Shown: positions 51,454 to 60,244, counted from the first letter of the stretch. The stretch is DNA of 64,000 nucleotides from Microbacterium sp. C7(2022) (GCF_028823665.1 NZ_JAPEHV010000004.1:310001-374000), one strand, 5' to 3'. Numbers and translations are program-made. Notes: generated from the sequence alone by a model not told the origin.

Positions 51454-52323
51454 ATGTCCACGCAGACCACCGCACCTGACAGCACCGGCCAGACCCGTAT
51501 TGCCCAGCGCCGCACCTACCTGATGTGCCGGCCCGAGTACTTCACGGTCAGTTACACGATCAATCCGTGGATGGAGCCGGCCAACCCCACCGACACCGAG
51601 CTGGCCGTGCGGCAGTGGCAGGCGCTGTACGACACCTACATCTCGCTCGGGCACGAGGTGCACCTGATCGACCCGATCGAGGGCCTGCCCGACATGGTCT
51701 ACACCGCCAACGGCGGTTTCATCATCGACGGCGTCGCGTACGGGGCGAAGTTCCGCTACGCCGAGCGTCAGCCCGAGGGGCCCGCGTTCATGGAGTGGTT
51801 CGCCGCGAACGGCTTCACCGTCGCCGACCCCGAAGCCGTCAACGAGGGAGAGGGCGACTTCCTGCTCGCCGGCGATGTGATCCTCGCCGGGACCGGATTC
51901 CGGTCGACCGACGACAGCCACCGCGAGCTCGAGCGGGTCTTCGGCAAGGACGTCGTGTCGCTCACCCTCACCGACCCGCGGTTCTACCACCTCGACACCG
52001 CGCTGTCGGTGCTCGACCCCGTCCAGGGCGAGAACGGTGTGGAGCGCGCGAACATCGCCTACCTGCCGGGTGCGTTCGATGAGGCGAGCCGCCGCCTGCT
52101 CGAGGAGCGCTTCCCCGACGCGATCCACGTCTCGGATGACGACGGTGCCGTGTTCGGCCTCAACTCGTCCAGCGACGGCTACAACGTGATCATCTCGCCG
52201 CGTGCGAAGGGTTTCGAGCGGCAGTTGCGTGAGCGCGGCTACAACCCGGTCATGGTTGACCTGTCCGAACTTCTCCTCGGAGGGGGCGGCATCAAGTGCT
52301 GCACCCTCGAACTGCGACGCTGA
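51454..52323 (+). CDS. ddaH: dimethylargininase / citrulline-forming amidinohydrolase (DdaH-like)
   Basis: A 289-residue amidinotransferase-superfamily protein. The catalytic elements are NEGEGDFLLAG (Glu/Asp), the His in FYHLDTALSVL and the nucleophilic Cys282 in GGGGIKCCTLEL. Dimethylargininases and peptidyl/free-arginine hydrolases share this design, and the SxxxN substrate features cannot separate methylated from plain arginine. The ATG is preceded by ACGAGGAGCACCC. Eleven bases downstream begins the ornithine aminotransferase gene, so the pair likely degrades arginine derivatives. Confidence 0.87.
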   Translation: MSTQTTAPDSTGQTRIAQRRTYLMCRPEYFTVSYTINPWMEPANPTDTELAVRQWQALYDTYISLGHEVHLIDPIEGLPDMVYTANGGFIIDGVAYGAKFRYAERQPEGPAFMEWFAANGFTVADPEAVNEGEGDFLLAGDVILAGTGFRSTDDSHRELERVFGKDVVSLTLTDPRFYHLDTALSVLDPVQGENGVERANIAYLPGAFDEASRRLLEERFPDAIHVSDDDGAVFGLNSSSDGYNVIISPRAKGFERQLRERGYNPVMVDLSELLLGGGGIKCCTLELRR

Positions 52324-52334
52324 ATGGAGCTGTC

Positions 52335-53552
52335 ATGACGACGCCCACCCACACTCAGGCCCTTCGCGTGATCACCGACGCCGAAGACCACCTCGCCGAG
52401 AACTACAACCCGCTGCCGGTGGTCGTCGCGCGCGGGGAAGGGTCGTGGGTCACTGACCTGGAGGGCAAGCGGTACCTCGACCTGCTGTCGGCGTATTCGG
52501 CGCTCAACTTCGGGCACGGGCACCCTGCGATCCTCGCGGCCGCGCACGAGCAGCTCGACCGCCTGACACTCACCAGTCGTGCGTTTCAGAACGACCGTCT
52601 CGGGCTGTTCGCCGAGGCACTCGCGGCGCTGTGCGACAAGGACCTCGTGCTGCCGATGAACACCGGCGCCGAGGCGGTCGAGACGGGCATCAAGGTCGCG
52701 CGTGCGTGGGGTTATCGCGTGAAGGGGATTGCTCCGGATGCCGCGACCGTCGTGGTCGCGAACGGAAACTTCCACGGCCGCACCACCACGATCGTCGGCT
52801 TCAGCGACGACCCCACCGCGCACGATGACTTCGGACCGTACTCCGCCGGATTCGTCAGCGTGCCGTTCGGCGACGCGGCGGCCATCGAAGCGGCGATCGA
52901 CGAGAACACCGCCGCGGTGCTGATCGAGCCCATCCAGGGCGAAGCGGGCGTGGTGATTCCGCCCGAGGGCTATCTGCGCGCGGTGCGCGAGATCTGCTCG
53001 ACGCACAACGTTCTGATGATCGCCGACGAGATCCAGGCCGGGCTCGGCCGCGTGGGCACCACCTTCGCGTGCGATCGTGAAGGCGTCGTGCCCGACGTGT
53101 ATCTGCTCGGCAAGGCGCTCGGCGGTGGCATCCTGCCCCTGTCCGCTGTGGTCGCCGATCGCGATGTTCTCGGCGTGATTCGCCCGGGCGAGCACGGTTC
53201 GACCTTCGGCGGCAACCCGCTGGCGGCCGCGGTCGGGCTGCGCGTGGTCGAGATGCTCGAATCGGGCGAGTTCCAGACGCGGGCTGCCGCGCTGGGCGAG
53301 CACCTCGAGGCGCGCTTGAACGACCTTGTCGGCAGCGGCGTGACCGCCGTGCGGGTGGCGGGTCTGTGGGCCGGGATCGATATCGATCCCGGGGTCGGCA
53401 CCGGGCGTGAGGTGGCCGAGAAGCTGCTGTCGCGCGGCGTGCTGGTGAAGGACACGCACGGTCAGACGATTCGCATCGCGCCGCCTCTCGTGGTGCGCGC
53501 CACCGAGCTCGACTGGGCGGTCGAGCAGCTACGGGTCGTGCTCGCCGGCTGA
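52335..53552 (+). CDS. rocD: ornithine--oxo-acid transaminase
   Basis: A 405-residue class-III aminotransferase that converts ornithine and 2-oxoglutarate to glutamate-gamma-semialdehyde and glutamate. It has YNPLPVVVARGEGSWVTDLEGKRYLDLLSAYSALN near the start, PMNTGAEAVETGIKVAR for cofactor binding, and the PLP lysine (about K260) in LLGKALGGGILPLSAVV. Start at 52335 (GGAGCTGTC upstream) rather than the unused ATG at 52324. Its semialdehyde product feeds PutA, encoded 3 kb upstream. Confidence 0.94.
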   Translation: MTTPTHTQALRVITDAEDHLAENYNPLPVVVARGEGSWVTDLEGKRYLDLLSAYSALNFGHGHPAILAAAHEQLDRLTLTSRAFQNDRLGLFAEALAALCDKDLVLPMNTGAEAVETGIKVARAWGYRVKGIAPDAATVVVANGNFHGRTTTIVGFSDDPTAHDDFGPYSAGFVSVPFGDAAAIEAAIDENTAAVLIEPIQGEAGVVIPPEGYLRAVREICSTHNVLMIADEIQAGLGRVGTTFACDREGVVPDVYLLGKALGGGILPLSAVVADRDVLGVIRPGEHGSTFGGNPLAAAVGLRVVEMLESGEFQTRAAALGEHLEARLNDLVGSGVTAVRVAGLWAGIDIDPGVGTGREVAEKLLSRGVLVKDTHGQTIRIAPPLVVRATELDWAVEQLRVVLAG

Positions 53553-53564
53553 CGCGGTCGGCGC

Positions 53565-55166
53565 TCAGCCCACGCTGATGTTGAGTTGCTGCCAGCCGGT
53601 GGCGCCATCCGGGGCAGGGAACGCATCCACCTCAGTCTGCGTCTCGCCGAGCGCGTTCGTCGCGCGACACCGGATCGCGTGATCGCCGGGCTCTGCCGTC
53701 CACGGGATGCTCCATTGCACCCATGTGTCGTCCGAGATTGCCGTTGCGAGCGAGGCCTCACGCCACGCGCCGCCGTCGATCTGCACCTCGACCTTCGACA
53801 CGCCGACGTGCGGGTGCCACGCGACGCCGGCGATCACGGTCTCCCCGGCGCTCAGTCCCTGGTTGCGCCGCGGCACGTCGATGCGCGACTGCAGCTTGAT
53901 CGGACCCCGCTCTGACCACCCTCGATCAGACCAGTACGCGCGGTCTTGATCGAACCGCGTGACCTTGAGCTCTGTGACCCACTTCGTCGCCGACACGTAG
54001 CCGTACAGCCCCGGCACCACCATGCGCACCGGGAACCCGTGTTCGGCGGGCAGGGGCTCGTCATTCATCCCGACCGCCAGGATCGAGTTGCGGTCGTCGG
54101 TGAGAACCTCGAGGGGAGTGGATGCCGTGAACCCGTCAATCGACCGAGAAAGCACCATGTCGGCATCCGCCGTCGGCTTCGCCCGCGCGAGCAACTCGCG
54201 GATTGGGTAGCCCAGCCACTTCGCGTTGCCGATCAGGTCGCCGCCGACGGGGTTCGAGACGCACGACAGCGTCGTATAGCTCTCTTCCAAGGGGAGTGCG
54301 AGCAATTCATCCCACGTGATGGTCACCTCTTGCTCGACCATTCCGTAGATCCGAAGGCTCCAGTCCGCCGGTGCGAGATCGGGCACGATCAGCGCGGTGT
54401 CGATGCGGTAGAACTGCGACGTCGGGGTGACCACCGGAGCCAGCCCCGAGATGCCCAGTTCCGCGCTCGCGGGTGGTGCGGCAACGGCTCGGGCCGCCGC
54501 GGGGAGCGTCAGCGCTTGCCGGATCGAGCTCGTCGCTCGCGTGGTCGCGTGAACGGTCGAGCCGGCAATCGTCGCCACGATGCCGGCGGCGGTGGCCCCG
54601 CCAGCCCAGAGAAAGAAGGTCCTGCGGTCGGCGGTACCCGGTGCGTCTTCGGACTGCGTGGGGGATTCGGATGCCGCGGCCGCCGCAGCGCGCGGGCGTA
54701 GCATCCGACTCAATACGCCAAGCATCACGCCCGCGGCGATCGCCGCGACCACCGACGGAATCCACGCGAGCGGACCCGCGTCGGCGCGCGTGATCGCGGC
54801 GAGGACGCCGCTCACGCCGAACGCCGCGATGATCGCCATGCCCCAGGGCGAACGGCGTGACTCGAGCCATCCGGCGAGCGCGGCAAGGACGAGCGCCACA
54901 ATCGCGATGCCGACGAACAAGGCGATCTTGTCGGCCGTGCCGAACAGGGCGATCGCGGTGTCTTTGGCCCACGTGGGGGCGGCATCGACGAGCGCATCGC
55001 CGATCACGGCGAACGGACTGGACTCGGGCGCGACCAGCGCTGCGGTGAGCTCGCCGGCACCGACGCCGAGGGCGATCGACGCGATTCCCGCCCACCACGT
55101 CAGGGGCGCGGGCGCGCTGCTGCGCGGCGCCTCTCTGTGCTGCACGCTGGCCGTCTCGGTGCTCAC
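53565..55166 (-). CDS. membrane-bound molybdopterin-dependent oxidoreductase (sulfite-oxidase fold)
   Basis: A 533-residue protein starting at GTG. Residues 20-155 hold four hydrophobic segments, followed by a fifth near 180-205 (RRTFFLWAGGATAAGIVATIAGS). The extracytoplasmic part from about 250 is the sulfite-oxidase/YedY Mo-cofactor domain: YRIDTALIVP, TTLSCVSNPVGGDLIGNAKW with the molybdenum-binding Cys, GFPVRMVVPGLYGYVSATKWV, then the dimerisation domain (GVAWHPHVGVSKVEVQIDGG). It would oxidise or reduce a small sulfur or methionine-sulfoxide-type substrate outside the membrane. The R-R motif before the fifth segment is compatible with Tat export. It is divergent from the ATP-grasp operon. 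Confidence 0.86.
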   Translation of the reverse strand: MSTETASVQHREAPRSSAPAPLTWWAGIASIALGVGAGELTAALVAPESSPFAVIGDALVDAAPTWAKDTAIALFGTADKIALFVGIAIVALVLAALAGWLESRRSPWGMAIIAAFGVSGVLAAITRADAGPLAWIPSVVAAIAAGVMLGVLSRMLRPRAAAAAASESPTQSEDAPGTADRRTFFLWAGGATAAGIVATIAGSTVHATTRATSSIRQALTLPAAARAVAAPPASAELGISGLAPVVTPTSQFYRIDTALIVPDLAPADWSLRIYGMVEQEVTITWDELLALPLEESYTTLSCVSNPVGGDLIGNAKWLGYPIRELLARAKPTADADMVLSRSIDGFTASTPLEVLTDDRNSILAVGMNDEPLPAEHGFPVRMVVPGLYGYVSATKWVTELKVTRFDQDRAYWSDRGWSERGPIKLQSRIDVPRRNQGLSAGETVIAGVAWHPHVGVSKVEVQIDGGAWREASLATAISDDTWVQWSIPWTAEPGDHAIRCRATNALGETQTEVDAFPAPDGATGWQQLNISVG

Positions 55167-55290
55167 TGTTCCAGGCTACGTCGTGGGCGCGACGGGAGGA
55201 GGGTACAGCCATTGAGGAGTAGGGACAGATGTTCGCGGCGGATCGCCCCCGGAAACACTTCGGCAACACGGTGCGGACTAGTCTCGTGAC

Positions 55291-57045
55291 ATGGGAGATC
55301 TTTTCGACGGGTACGGCTCGACGCTCACGCCACGCAAGACGGCATCGGGTGTTCCGGCGTTCGACGAAATGTTCGGCAACGGCGCCCATCCCGGCGCCCC
55401 GGCCGAGTCGCGTCAGGACTATCGCGAGCTGTATCAGCAGCTCGCGCAAATGACGCAAGAAGAACTGCGCGGGCGTACCGAATCGCTCGCCAGCTCGTAC
55501 CTCGCCCAGGGTGTGACCTTCGACTTCGCGGGCGAAGAGCGCCCGTTCCCCCTCGACGCCGTGCCTCGCGTCATCGCGTATGACGAGTGGTCGCACATCG
55601 AGGCCGGTGTGAAGCAGCGCGTGCAGGCGCTCGAGGCGTTCCTCGACGACGCCTACGGGCACCAGTACTGCGTGCGCGACGACGTTCTGCCCGCCAAACT
55701 CATCGCTTCGTCGCAGTACTTCTACCGCCAAGCCGCTGGCATCCACTCCGCCAACGGTGTGCGCATCCAGGTCGCCGGGATCGACCTGATCCGCGACGAG
55801 AACGGCGAGATGCGCGTTCTCGAAGACAACGTGCGCGTGCCCTCGGGTGTCAGCTACGTGATCTCGAACCGTCGGGTCATGGCGCAAACCCTGCCCGAGT
55901 TGTTCGTCTCGATGCGCGTGCGCCCGGTCGGCGAGTACCCCAACAAGCTGCTCGCGGCCCTGCGCGCCTCGGCCCCTGCGGGCATCGAAGAGCCCAACGT
56001 GGTCGTCCTCACCCCCGGCGTCTACAACTCTGCGTACTTCGAGCACACGCTGCTCGCACGCCTCATGGGTGTCGAACTCGTCGAAGGTCGCGATCTGCTG
56101 TGCATCGGCGGCAAGGTGTTCATGCGCACCACGCGCGGCCCCAAGCGTGTCGACGTCATCTATCGCCGCGTCGATGATGACTTCCTCGACCCGCTGCAGT
56201 TCCGCGCCGACTCGATGCTCGGTGCGCCCGGCATCATGCTGGCCGCGCGGCTCGGCAATGTCACGATCGCCAACGCGGTCGGCAACGGCGTCGCCGATGA
56301 CAAGCTGCTCTACACCTACGTGCCCGACCTCATCCGGTACTACCTCGCCGAAGAGCCGATCCTCAAGAACGTCGACACGTGGCGGCTCGAAGATCCGCTC
56401 GCGCTCGAAGAGGTCCTCGATCGCCTGGATGAACTCGTGGTCAAGCCCGTCGACGGCTCGGGTGGCAAGGGGCTCGTGGTGGGGCCGGATGCTTCGCCCG
56501 CCGAACTCGAAGCGTTGCGCAAGCGACTGCTCGCCGATCCCCGCGGATGGATCGCCCAGCCGGTGGTGATGCTGTCGACCATTCCCACCCTCGTCGAGGA
56601 CGGAATGCGGCCGCGTCACGCAGACCTGCGCCCCTTCGCCGTCAACGACGGAGAGGACGTGTGGGTGCTGCCGGGCGGACTCACGCGCGTGGCGCTGCCC
56701 GAAGGTCAGCTCGTCGTCAACTCGTCGCAGGGCGGCGGCTCGAAGGACACGTGGGTGATCGGCGGCTCGGCCCCCGGACACGTGGAGTACGGGCAGGGCC
56801 GTGGTCTTCCCGGCCTCGTGGCCGATCAAGCCACACCGACGTCGGCTATTCCGATCATCTACCCCGACGACGCGCCGCCACCGACCTCGTCGATCCCGAT
56901 CGTGTACGACGGGCAACCGCAGCCCTCGCATTCGCCGCAGGATCGACCCAGATCGACCACCGAGCAGCAAGAGCAACAACAACAGCAGCGCGACGACGCT
57001 GCCGCTTCGGAGGAGATGACCGGCAATGCTGTCGAGGATCGCTGA
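55291..57045 (+). CDS. circularly permuted type 2 ATP-grasp protein
   Basis: A 584-residue protein of the circularly permuted ATP-grasp family (DUF404/DUF407, COG2308). Characteristic segments are GVDFDFAGEERPFPLDAVPR-like sequence (VTFDFAGEERPFPLDAVPR), DLIRDENGEMRVLEDNVRVPSGVSYV, KVFMRTTRGPKRVDVIYRRVDDDFLDPL, and VVKPVDGSGGKGLVVGPDA with the ATP-binding Lys and Gly loop. The C-terminal ~75 residues are low complexity with two IPI(I/V)Y motifs and a Gln tract. ATP-grasp proteins form amide or peptide bonds. The start follows GTGACATG with a -10-like TAGTCT about 8 bases before, consistent with a short or absent leader. It overlaps the alpha-E gene by 20 bases. Confidence 0.88.
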   Translation: MGDLFDGYGSTLTPRKTASGVPAFDEMFGNGAHPGAPAESRQDYRELYQQLAQMTQEELRGRTESLASSYLAQGVTFDFAGEERPFPLDAVPRVIAYDEWSHIEAGVKQRVQALEAFLDDAYGHQYCVRDDVLPAKLIASSQYFYRQAAGIHSANGVRIQVAGIDLIRDENGEMRVLEDNVRVPSGVSYVISNRRVMAQTLPELFVSMRVRPVGEYPNKLLAALRASAPAGIEEPNVVVLTPGVYNSAYFEHTLLARLMGVELVEGRDLLCIGGKVFMRTTRGPKRVDVIYRRVDDDFLDPLQFRADSMLGAPGIMLAARLGNVTIANAVGNGVADDKLLYTYVPDLIRYYLAEEPILKNVDTWRLEDPLALEEVLDRLDELVVKPVDGSGGKGLVVGPDASPAELEALRKRLLADPRGWIAQPVVMLSTIPTLVEDGMRPRHADLRPFAVNDGEDVWVLPGGLTRVALPEGQLVVNSSQGGGSKDTWVIGGSAPGHVEYGQGRGLPGLVADQATPTSAIPIIYPDDAPPPTSSIPIVYDGQPQPSHSPQDRPRSTTEQQEQQQQQRDDAAASEEMTGNAVEDR

Positions 57046-57955
57046 ATCGCTGTTCTGGATCGGACGCTACATCGAACGCAGCGACGGCACCGCGCGCATC
57101 CTCGATGTGCACCTGCAGTTGCTCCTCGAAGATCCGTGGATCGACGAGGACACCGCGTGCCGTTCGCTGTTGGGAGTGATGGGCTCGCCCGTCAGCACCG
57201 ACGGTGAGGTGCGCCGCGAAGACGTGCTGCAGCACCTCGCCGTCGACCGCATGAACCCGTCGAGCATCGCCTACGCGCTCACCGCCGCGCGTGAGAATGC
57301 ACGCCGCGCGCGCGAGATCGTCTCGACCGAACTGTGGGAGACGCTCAACACCACGAACGCCCGCATGCCGCGACGGCTTCAGACCGATAAGGTGCACGAG
57401 TTCTTCCAGTGGGTGCGTGAGCGCGCTGCGCTCTCGGTCGGCATGGTCGACTCGTCCACCTCGCGCGACGAGGCGTGGCAGTTCTTCACCCTCGGGCGCA
57501 GCATCGAACGCACCGACATGACGGCGCGAATGCTCGCCACGCGATCGTTGACCGAAGCATCCGGCCCCTCATGGACGACGATCCTTCGCTCGTGCGGCGC
57601 ATACGAGGCGTACCTGCGCACGTACCGCGGGATGCCCAGCGCTCGCAACGCGGCGGAGTTCCTGCTGCTCGACCGGCTGTTCCCCCGATCGATCATCTAC
57701 TCGATCCAGCGGGCCGAAGAGTGCATGAGCGCGATAGACCCCCGCGCCGACCGCGTGGGGCACTCCAACCAGGTGTTGCGCGCTCTGGGGCAGATCCGCA
57801 ACGACCTCGAGTACTCGCCGTTGACCGAGATCCTGCAAGAGCTTCCGTCGCACATGCAGGCCGTACAGACCGTCACGCGCGAAGCATCCGAAGCGATCCG
57901 ATCTCGCTTCTTCCCGACACAGGCAGAGCCCAGCTGGATCGGAGAGATCTCATGA
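57026..57955 (+). CDS. alpha-E domain-containing protein
   Basis: A 309-residue all-helical alpha-E protein (DUF403). The start MLSRIAESLFWIGRYIERSDGTARILD is diagnostic, with the conserved N-terminal ER and later RTDMTARML motif (FFTLGRSIERTDMTARML) and FLLLDRLFPRSIIYS. GGAGGAG lies 10 bases before the ATG, inside the ATP-grasp gene. Alpha-E proteins occur almost always next to an ATP-grasp and a transglutaminase-like gene; this window has the standard order. They have no assigned enzymatic role. Confidence 0.88.
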   Translation: MLSRIAESLFWIGRYIERSDGTARILDVHLQLLLEDPWIDEDTACRSLLGVMGSPVSTDGEVRREDVLQHLAVDRMNPSSIAYALTAARENARRAREIVSTELWETLNTTNARMPRRLQTDKVHEFFQWVRERAALSVGMVDSSTSRDEAWQFFTLGRSIERTDMTARMLATRSLTEASGPSWTTILRSCGAYEAYLRTYRGMPSARNAAEFLLLDRLFPRSIIYSIQRAEECMSAIDPRADRVGHSNQVLRALGQIRNDLEYSPLTEILQELPSHMQAVQTVTREASEAIRSRFFPTQAEPSWIGEIS

Positions 57956-58797
57956 AGCGCCTTCGCATCGAACACCAGACCGGCTTCGGCTACCAGGGCG
58001 AGGTGTCGGCGTCGTACAACGAGGCGCGCATGCTCCCGGGCTCGACCGACAGCCAGTTCGTGCTCAACTCGTCGCTCGACATCGAGCCCTCGACGAGCGT
58101 TAACCAGTACGTCGACTACTTCGGTACGCGCGTGGCCGCCTTCGACGTGCTGTCGGGGCACGGTTCACTCACCATCACGGCGAAGTCGCTCGTCGAGGTG
58201 CGCCCGCGCCCGATCGAGCACGTGGAGTACTCGTGGGCCGACCTCGAGCGCGACTCGAGCAAGCTCATCGAAACCGTCGAACAGCTGTCGCAGACCAATC
58301 GCACGCGCCCGCACGCCGAGGTTGCTGACCTCGCGCGTCGCATCGCCTCCGAACACACCCACCCGGGCGAAGCCGCGCACGCCATCGCGCTCGCTATCGG
58401 GGATGCCATGGAATACATGCACGGCGTCACGGGTGTGCACTCCACGGCCACCGAGGCGTGGGAAGCGCGCAAGGGCGTGTGCCAAGACATCGCGCACATC
58501 ACCCTGGGTGCGCTGCGCGCCGTCGGGATCCCGGCCCGGTACGTGTCGGGCTACCTGCACCCGCGCCCCGACGCTGAGGTCGGCGTCGCCGTCACGGGTG
58601 AATCGCACGCCTGGGTCGAGTGGTTCGCAGGGGATTGGTGGGGCTTCGACCCTACGAACAACATCGAGATCGGCGATCGCCACGTCCTCGTGGGGCGCGG
58701 TCGCGACTACGGCGACGTGCCACCCCTGCGCGGTGTGTACGCCGGCCCGTTCAAGTCGAACCTGCATGTGAAGGTGACGATCACCCGCGAGGCGTGA
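57952..58797 (+). CDS. transglutaminase-like cysteine-protease-fold protein
   Basis: A 281-residue protein with an N-terminal beta domain (1-135) followed by the transglutaminase core: ARKGVCQDIAHITLGALRAVGIPARYVSGYL (catalytic Cys near 175), SHAWVEWFAGDWWGFDPTNN with the catalytic His and Asp. The triad is complete. It overlaps the alpha-E gene by ATGA. In the ATP-grasp/alpha-E/transglutaminase operon it is predicted to cleave or modify a peptide produced by the ATP-grasp enzyme. No signal peptide is seen. Confidence 0.9.
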   Translation: MKRLRIEHQTGFGYQGEVSASYNEARMLPGSTDSQFVLNSSLDIEPSTSVNQYVDYFGTRVAAFDVLSGHGSLTITAKSLVEVRPRPIEHVEYSWADLERDSSKLIETVEQLSQTNRTRPHAEVADLARRIASEHTHPGEAAHAIALAIGDAMEYMHGVTGVHSTATEAWEARKGVCQDIAHITLGALRAVGIPARYVSGYLHPRPDAEVGVAVTGESHAWVEWFAGDWWGFDPTNNIEIGDRHVLVGRGRDYGDVPPLRGVYAGPFKSNLHVKVTITREA

Positions 58798-58807
58798 TCA
58801 CGGGGCG

Positions 58808-58841
58808 CCGCGTGTGCCCCGCACCCGCGTGTGCCCCGCAC
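58808..58841. repeat. 17-bp tandem repeat, two copies
   Basis: ccgcgtgtgccccgcac occurs at 58808-58824 and 58825-58841, directly after the transglutaminase gene. It is followed by a third partial cgcgtg. The arms partly pair with each other, so it may also act in termination. Confidence 0.75.
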
Positions 58842-58897
58842 CGTACCCGCGTGACGCGGACGCTCGTGCGTGCCGCGGACGCTCCGCGGCGCCGCGG

Positions 58898-59056
58898 TCA
58901 GGCGGGAGCGTCGTCGGGGTCGAGCGTCTTCAGCGTGTCTTCTTCGGCGGGGTTGTCTGCGTCGAGCTGTTGTTCGGTGGTGTCGTCGCCGCCCGTCGGG
59001 GCGTCCTCGGTGGGGGCGCTGTGGGCGGAGGCGTCATCGGTACGAGCGTTGTCCAT
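58898..59056 (-). CDS. small highly acidic protein
   Basis: A 52-residue reading frame starting ATG (MDNARTDDASAHSAPTEDAP) and ending DPDDAPA. It contains about 15 Asp/Glu and only two basic residues, with no Cys and no hydrophobic stretch, so it is probably disordered. It is 61 bases downstream of the serine hydrolase gene on the same strand. There is no strong Shine-Dalgarno. Composition and codon use (GAC, GCC, CCC) look coding. Function unknown. Confidence 0.55.
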   Translation of the reverse strand: MDNARTDDASAHSAPTEDAPTGGDDTTEQQLDADNPAEEDTLKTLDPDDAPA

Positions 59057-59117
59057 GTGACCACGCTATGCCGCTGAGAGCTCGGCGCAAGGCCTGCGAG
59101 AGCCAGCGGCTGAGCCG

Positions 59118-60095
59118 CTAGAGTCCGCTGATCACCGCGTTGTCGAGTTCGTCTATGTCGACGCCCGGGCGCTGCGCGCGGTTCGTCAGCAGCACCCATG
59201 CCACACCGGCGCTCGGGTGCACCCAGAACTCGGTGCCCGCCCAACCCCCGTGCCCAAAGCAGTCGCGGTCGACAAGACCCGGCGCGCGTGTGCGCAGGTT
59301 CCACGTGAAGCCCCAGTCCTGGCCACGCTCGACCGGGTACGGGTCGAGCCGCGGGATGTCGCCGGTGAGGGGACGAAGCATCATCGCCAAAGTGGCGGGA
59401 GCGACGACGTCGCCCTCGTTCCGCAGCAGCGCCGAACCCAACTGGAGGAGGTCGCTCGCGCGCCCGAGGAGTCCGGCACCGGGGTTCCGCCCTGCCAAGA
59501 AGCGGTCGAGGTCAAGGCCGGCGGCCGCGGCATCCGTCACTTCATGAGGGTTGGATGCTTCGTCCAGCGTGAATCCGTCGGCGCCGATCTGTGTCGCCCA
59601 CTCGGCGACTGCATCGGGCCACGAGACGCCGGTCACGTGCTCGGTCATCGCGGCGATGCCCTCGAACGCGAGGGTCGAGTAGCGCGACGCCGAGCCGGCG
59701 GCGAAGTCGCGCCCCTGCGTGACGAGCAGTTCGCGCAGCGGCTTGGCCGGATCAAGAGGCGGCTCGGAGATGCCCGACGTGTGACTGGCGAGGTGCGTGA
59801 GCTTGACGGCATCTTCGCGATTCTGACCGAACTCGGGGATGGCCGTACTCAGCGCCGTTTCGGGTGTGAGCAAGCCGCGCTCGATCGCGCGGGCGGCGAC
59901 CAGGCCGACGAGTGGCTTCGTGATGGAGAAGAGGCGATAGTGGTCGTCGACCTTCGCCGTGCGTGTGCCGGTCGCCCCGAACGCGTCGAGCGCCACGACG
60001 CCTTCGGCGGTGGCGATGCCGACCACCGCGGAGGGCAGGCGCTCATCGCTCACGTGGCGGCACGCCCAGTCGAACGCAGCGGAATATGCAGTCAT
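59118..60095 (-). CDS. serine hydrolase, beta-lactamase/esterase family
   Basis: A 325-residue class-C-like serine hydrolase. The nucleophile motif SxxK is SITK (Ser57, Lys60), the Y-x-N/S position is RYSTLAF (about Tyr138), and the KTG equivalent is HGGWAG near 288. No signal peptide is seen, so it acts in the cytoplasm, unlike beta-lactamases. Esterase or D-aminopeptidase activity is more likely than antibiotic hydrolysis. It is monocistronic or linked to the tiny acidic gene. Confidence 0.87.
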   Translation of the reverse strand: MTAYSAAFDWACRHVSDERLPSAVVGIATAEGVVALDAFGATGTRTAKVDDHYRLFSITKPLVGLVAARAIERGLLTPETALSTAIPEFGQNREDAVKLTHLASHTSGISEPPLDPAKPLRELLVTQGRDFAAGSASRYSTLAFEGIAAMTEHVTGVSWPDAVAEWATQIGADGFTLDEASNPHEVTDAAAAGLDLDRFLAGRNPGAGLLGRASDLLQLGSALLRNEGDVVAPATLAMMLRPLTGDIPRLDPYPVERGQDWGFTWNLRTRAPGLVDRDCFGHGGWAGTEFWVHPSAGVAWVLLTNRAQRPGVDIDELDNAVISGL

Positions 60096-60195
60096 GTCAC
60101 GACCTTATCGACGCTCCGGTCCCGGGTCGTGCCGTCCCCCGCGCCCTCGGGGCACGCCCCACGCCCCACGCCTCTGCCGTCGAGAGCACACGAAC

Positions 60196-60244
60196 TCGCC
60201 GAGTACACGGCTTTTGCTACGCGGATAAGCCGTGCACTCGGCGA
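60196..60244. repeat. 18-bp inverted repeat between rhaB and the serine hydrolase gene
   Basis: tcgccgagtacacggctt (60196-60213) and aagccgtgcactcggcga (60227-60244) pair with one mismatch across a 13-base loop; on the minus strand the mismatch becomes a G-U pair. It is 51 bases after the rhaB stop in transcription direction, so a rhamnose-operon terminator is plausible. A related ...gtgtactcg copy lies at 60251. Confidence 0.65.

Noticed and set aside
54307-56982. 891-residue minus-strand reading frame
   Set aside because: It runs antisense through the ATP-grasp gene and out of frame through the molybdoenzyme; composition is that of a shadow frame.
59118-60095. Antibiotic-resistance beta-lactamase
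   Set aside because: No signal peptide, HGG instead of KTG, and closer to cytoplasmic esterases of the same superfamily.
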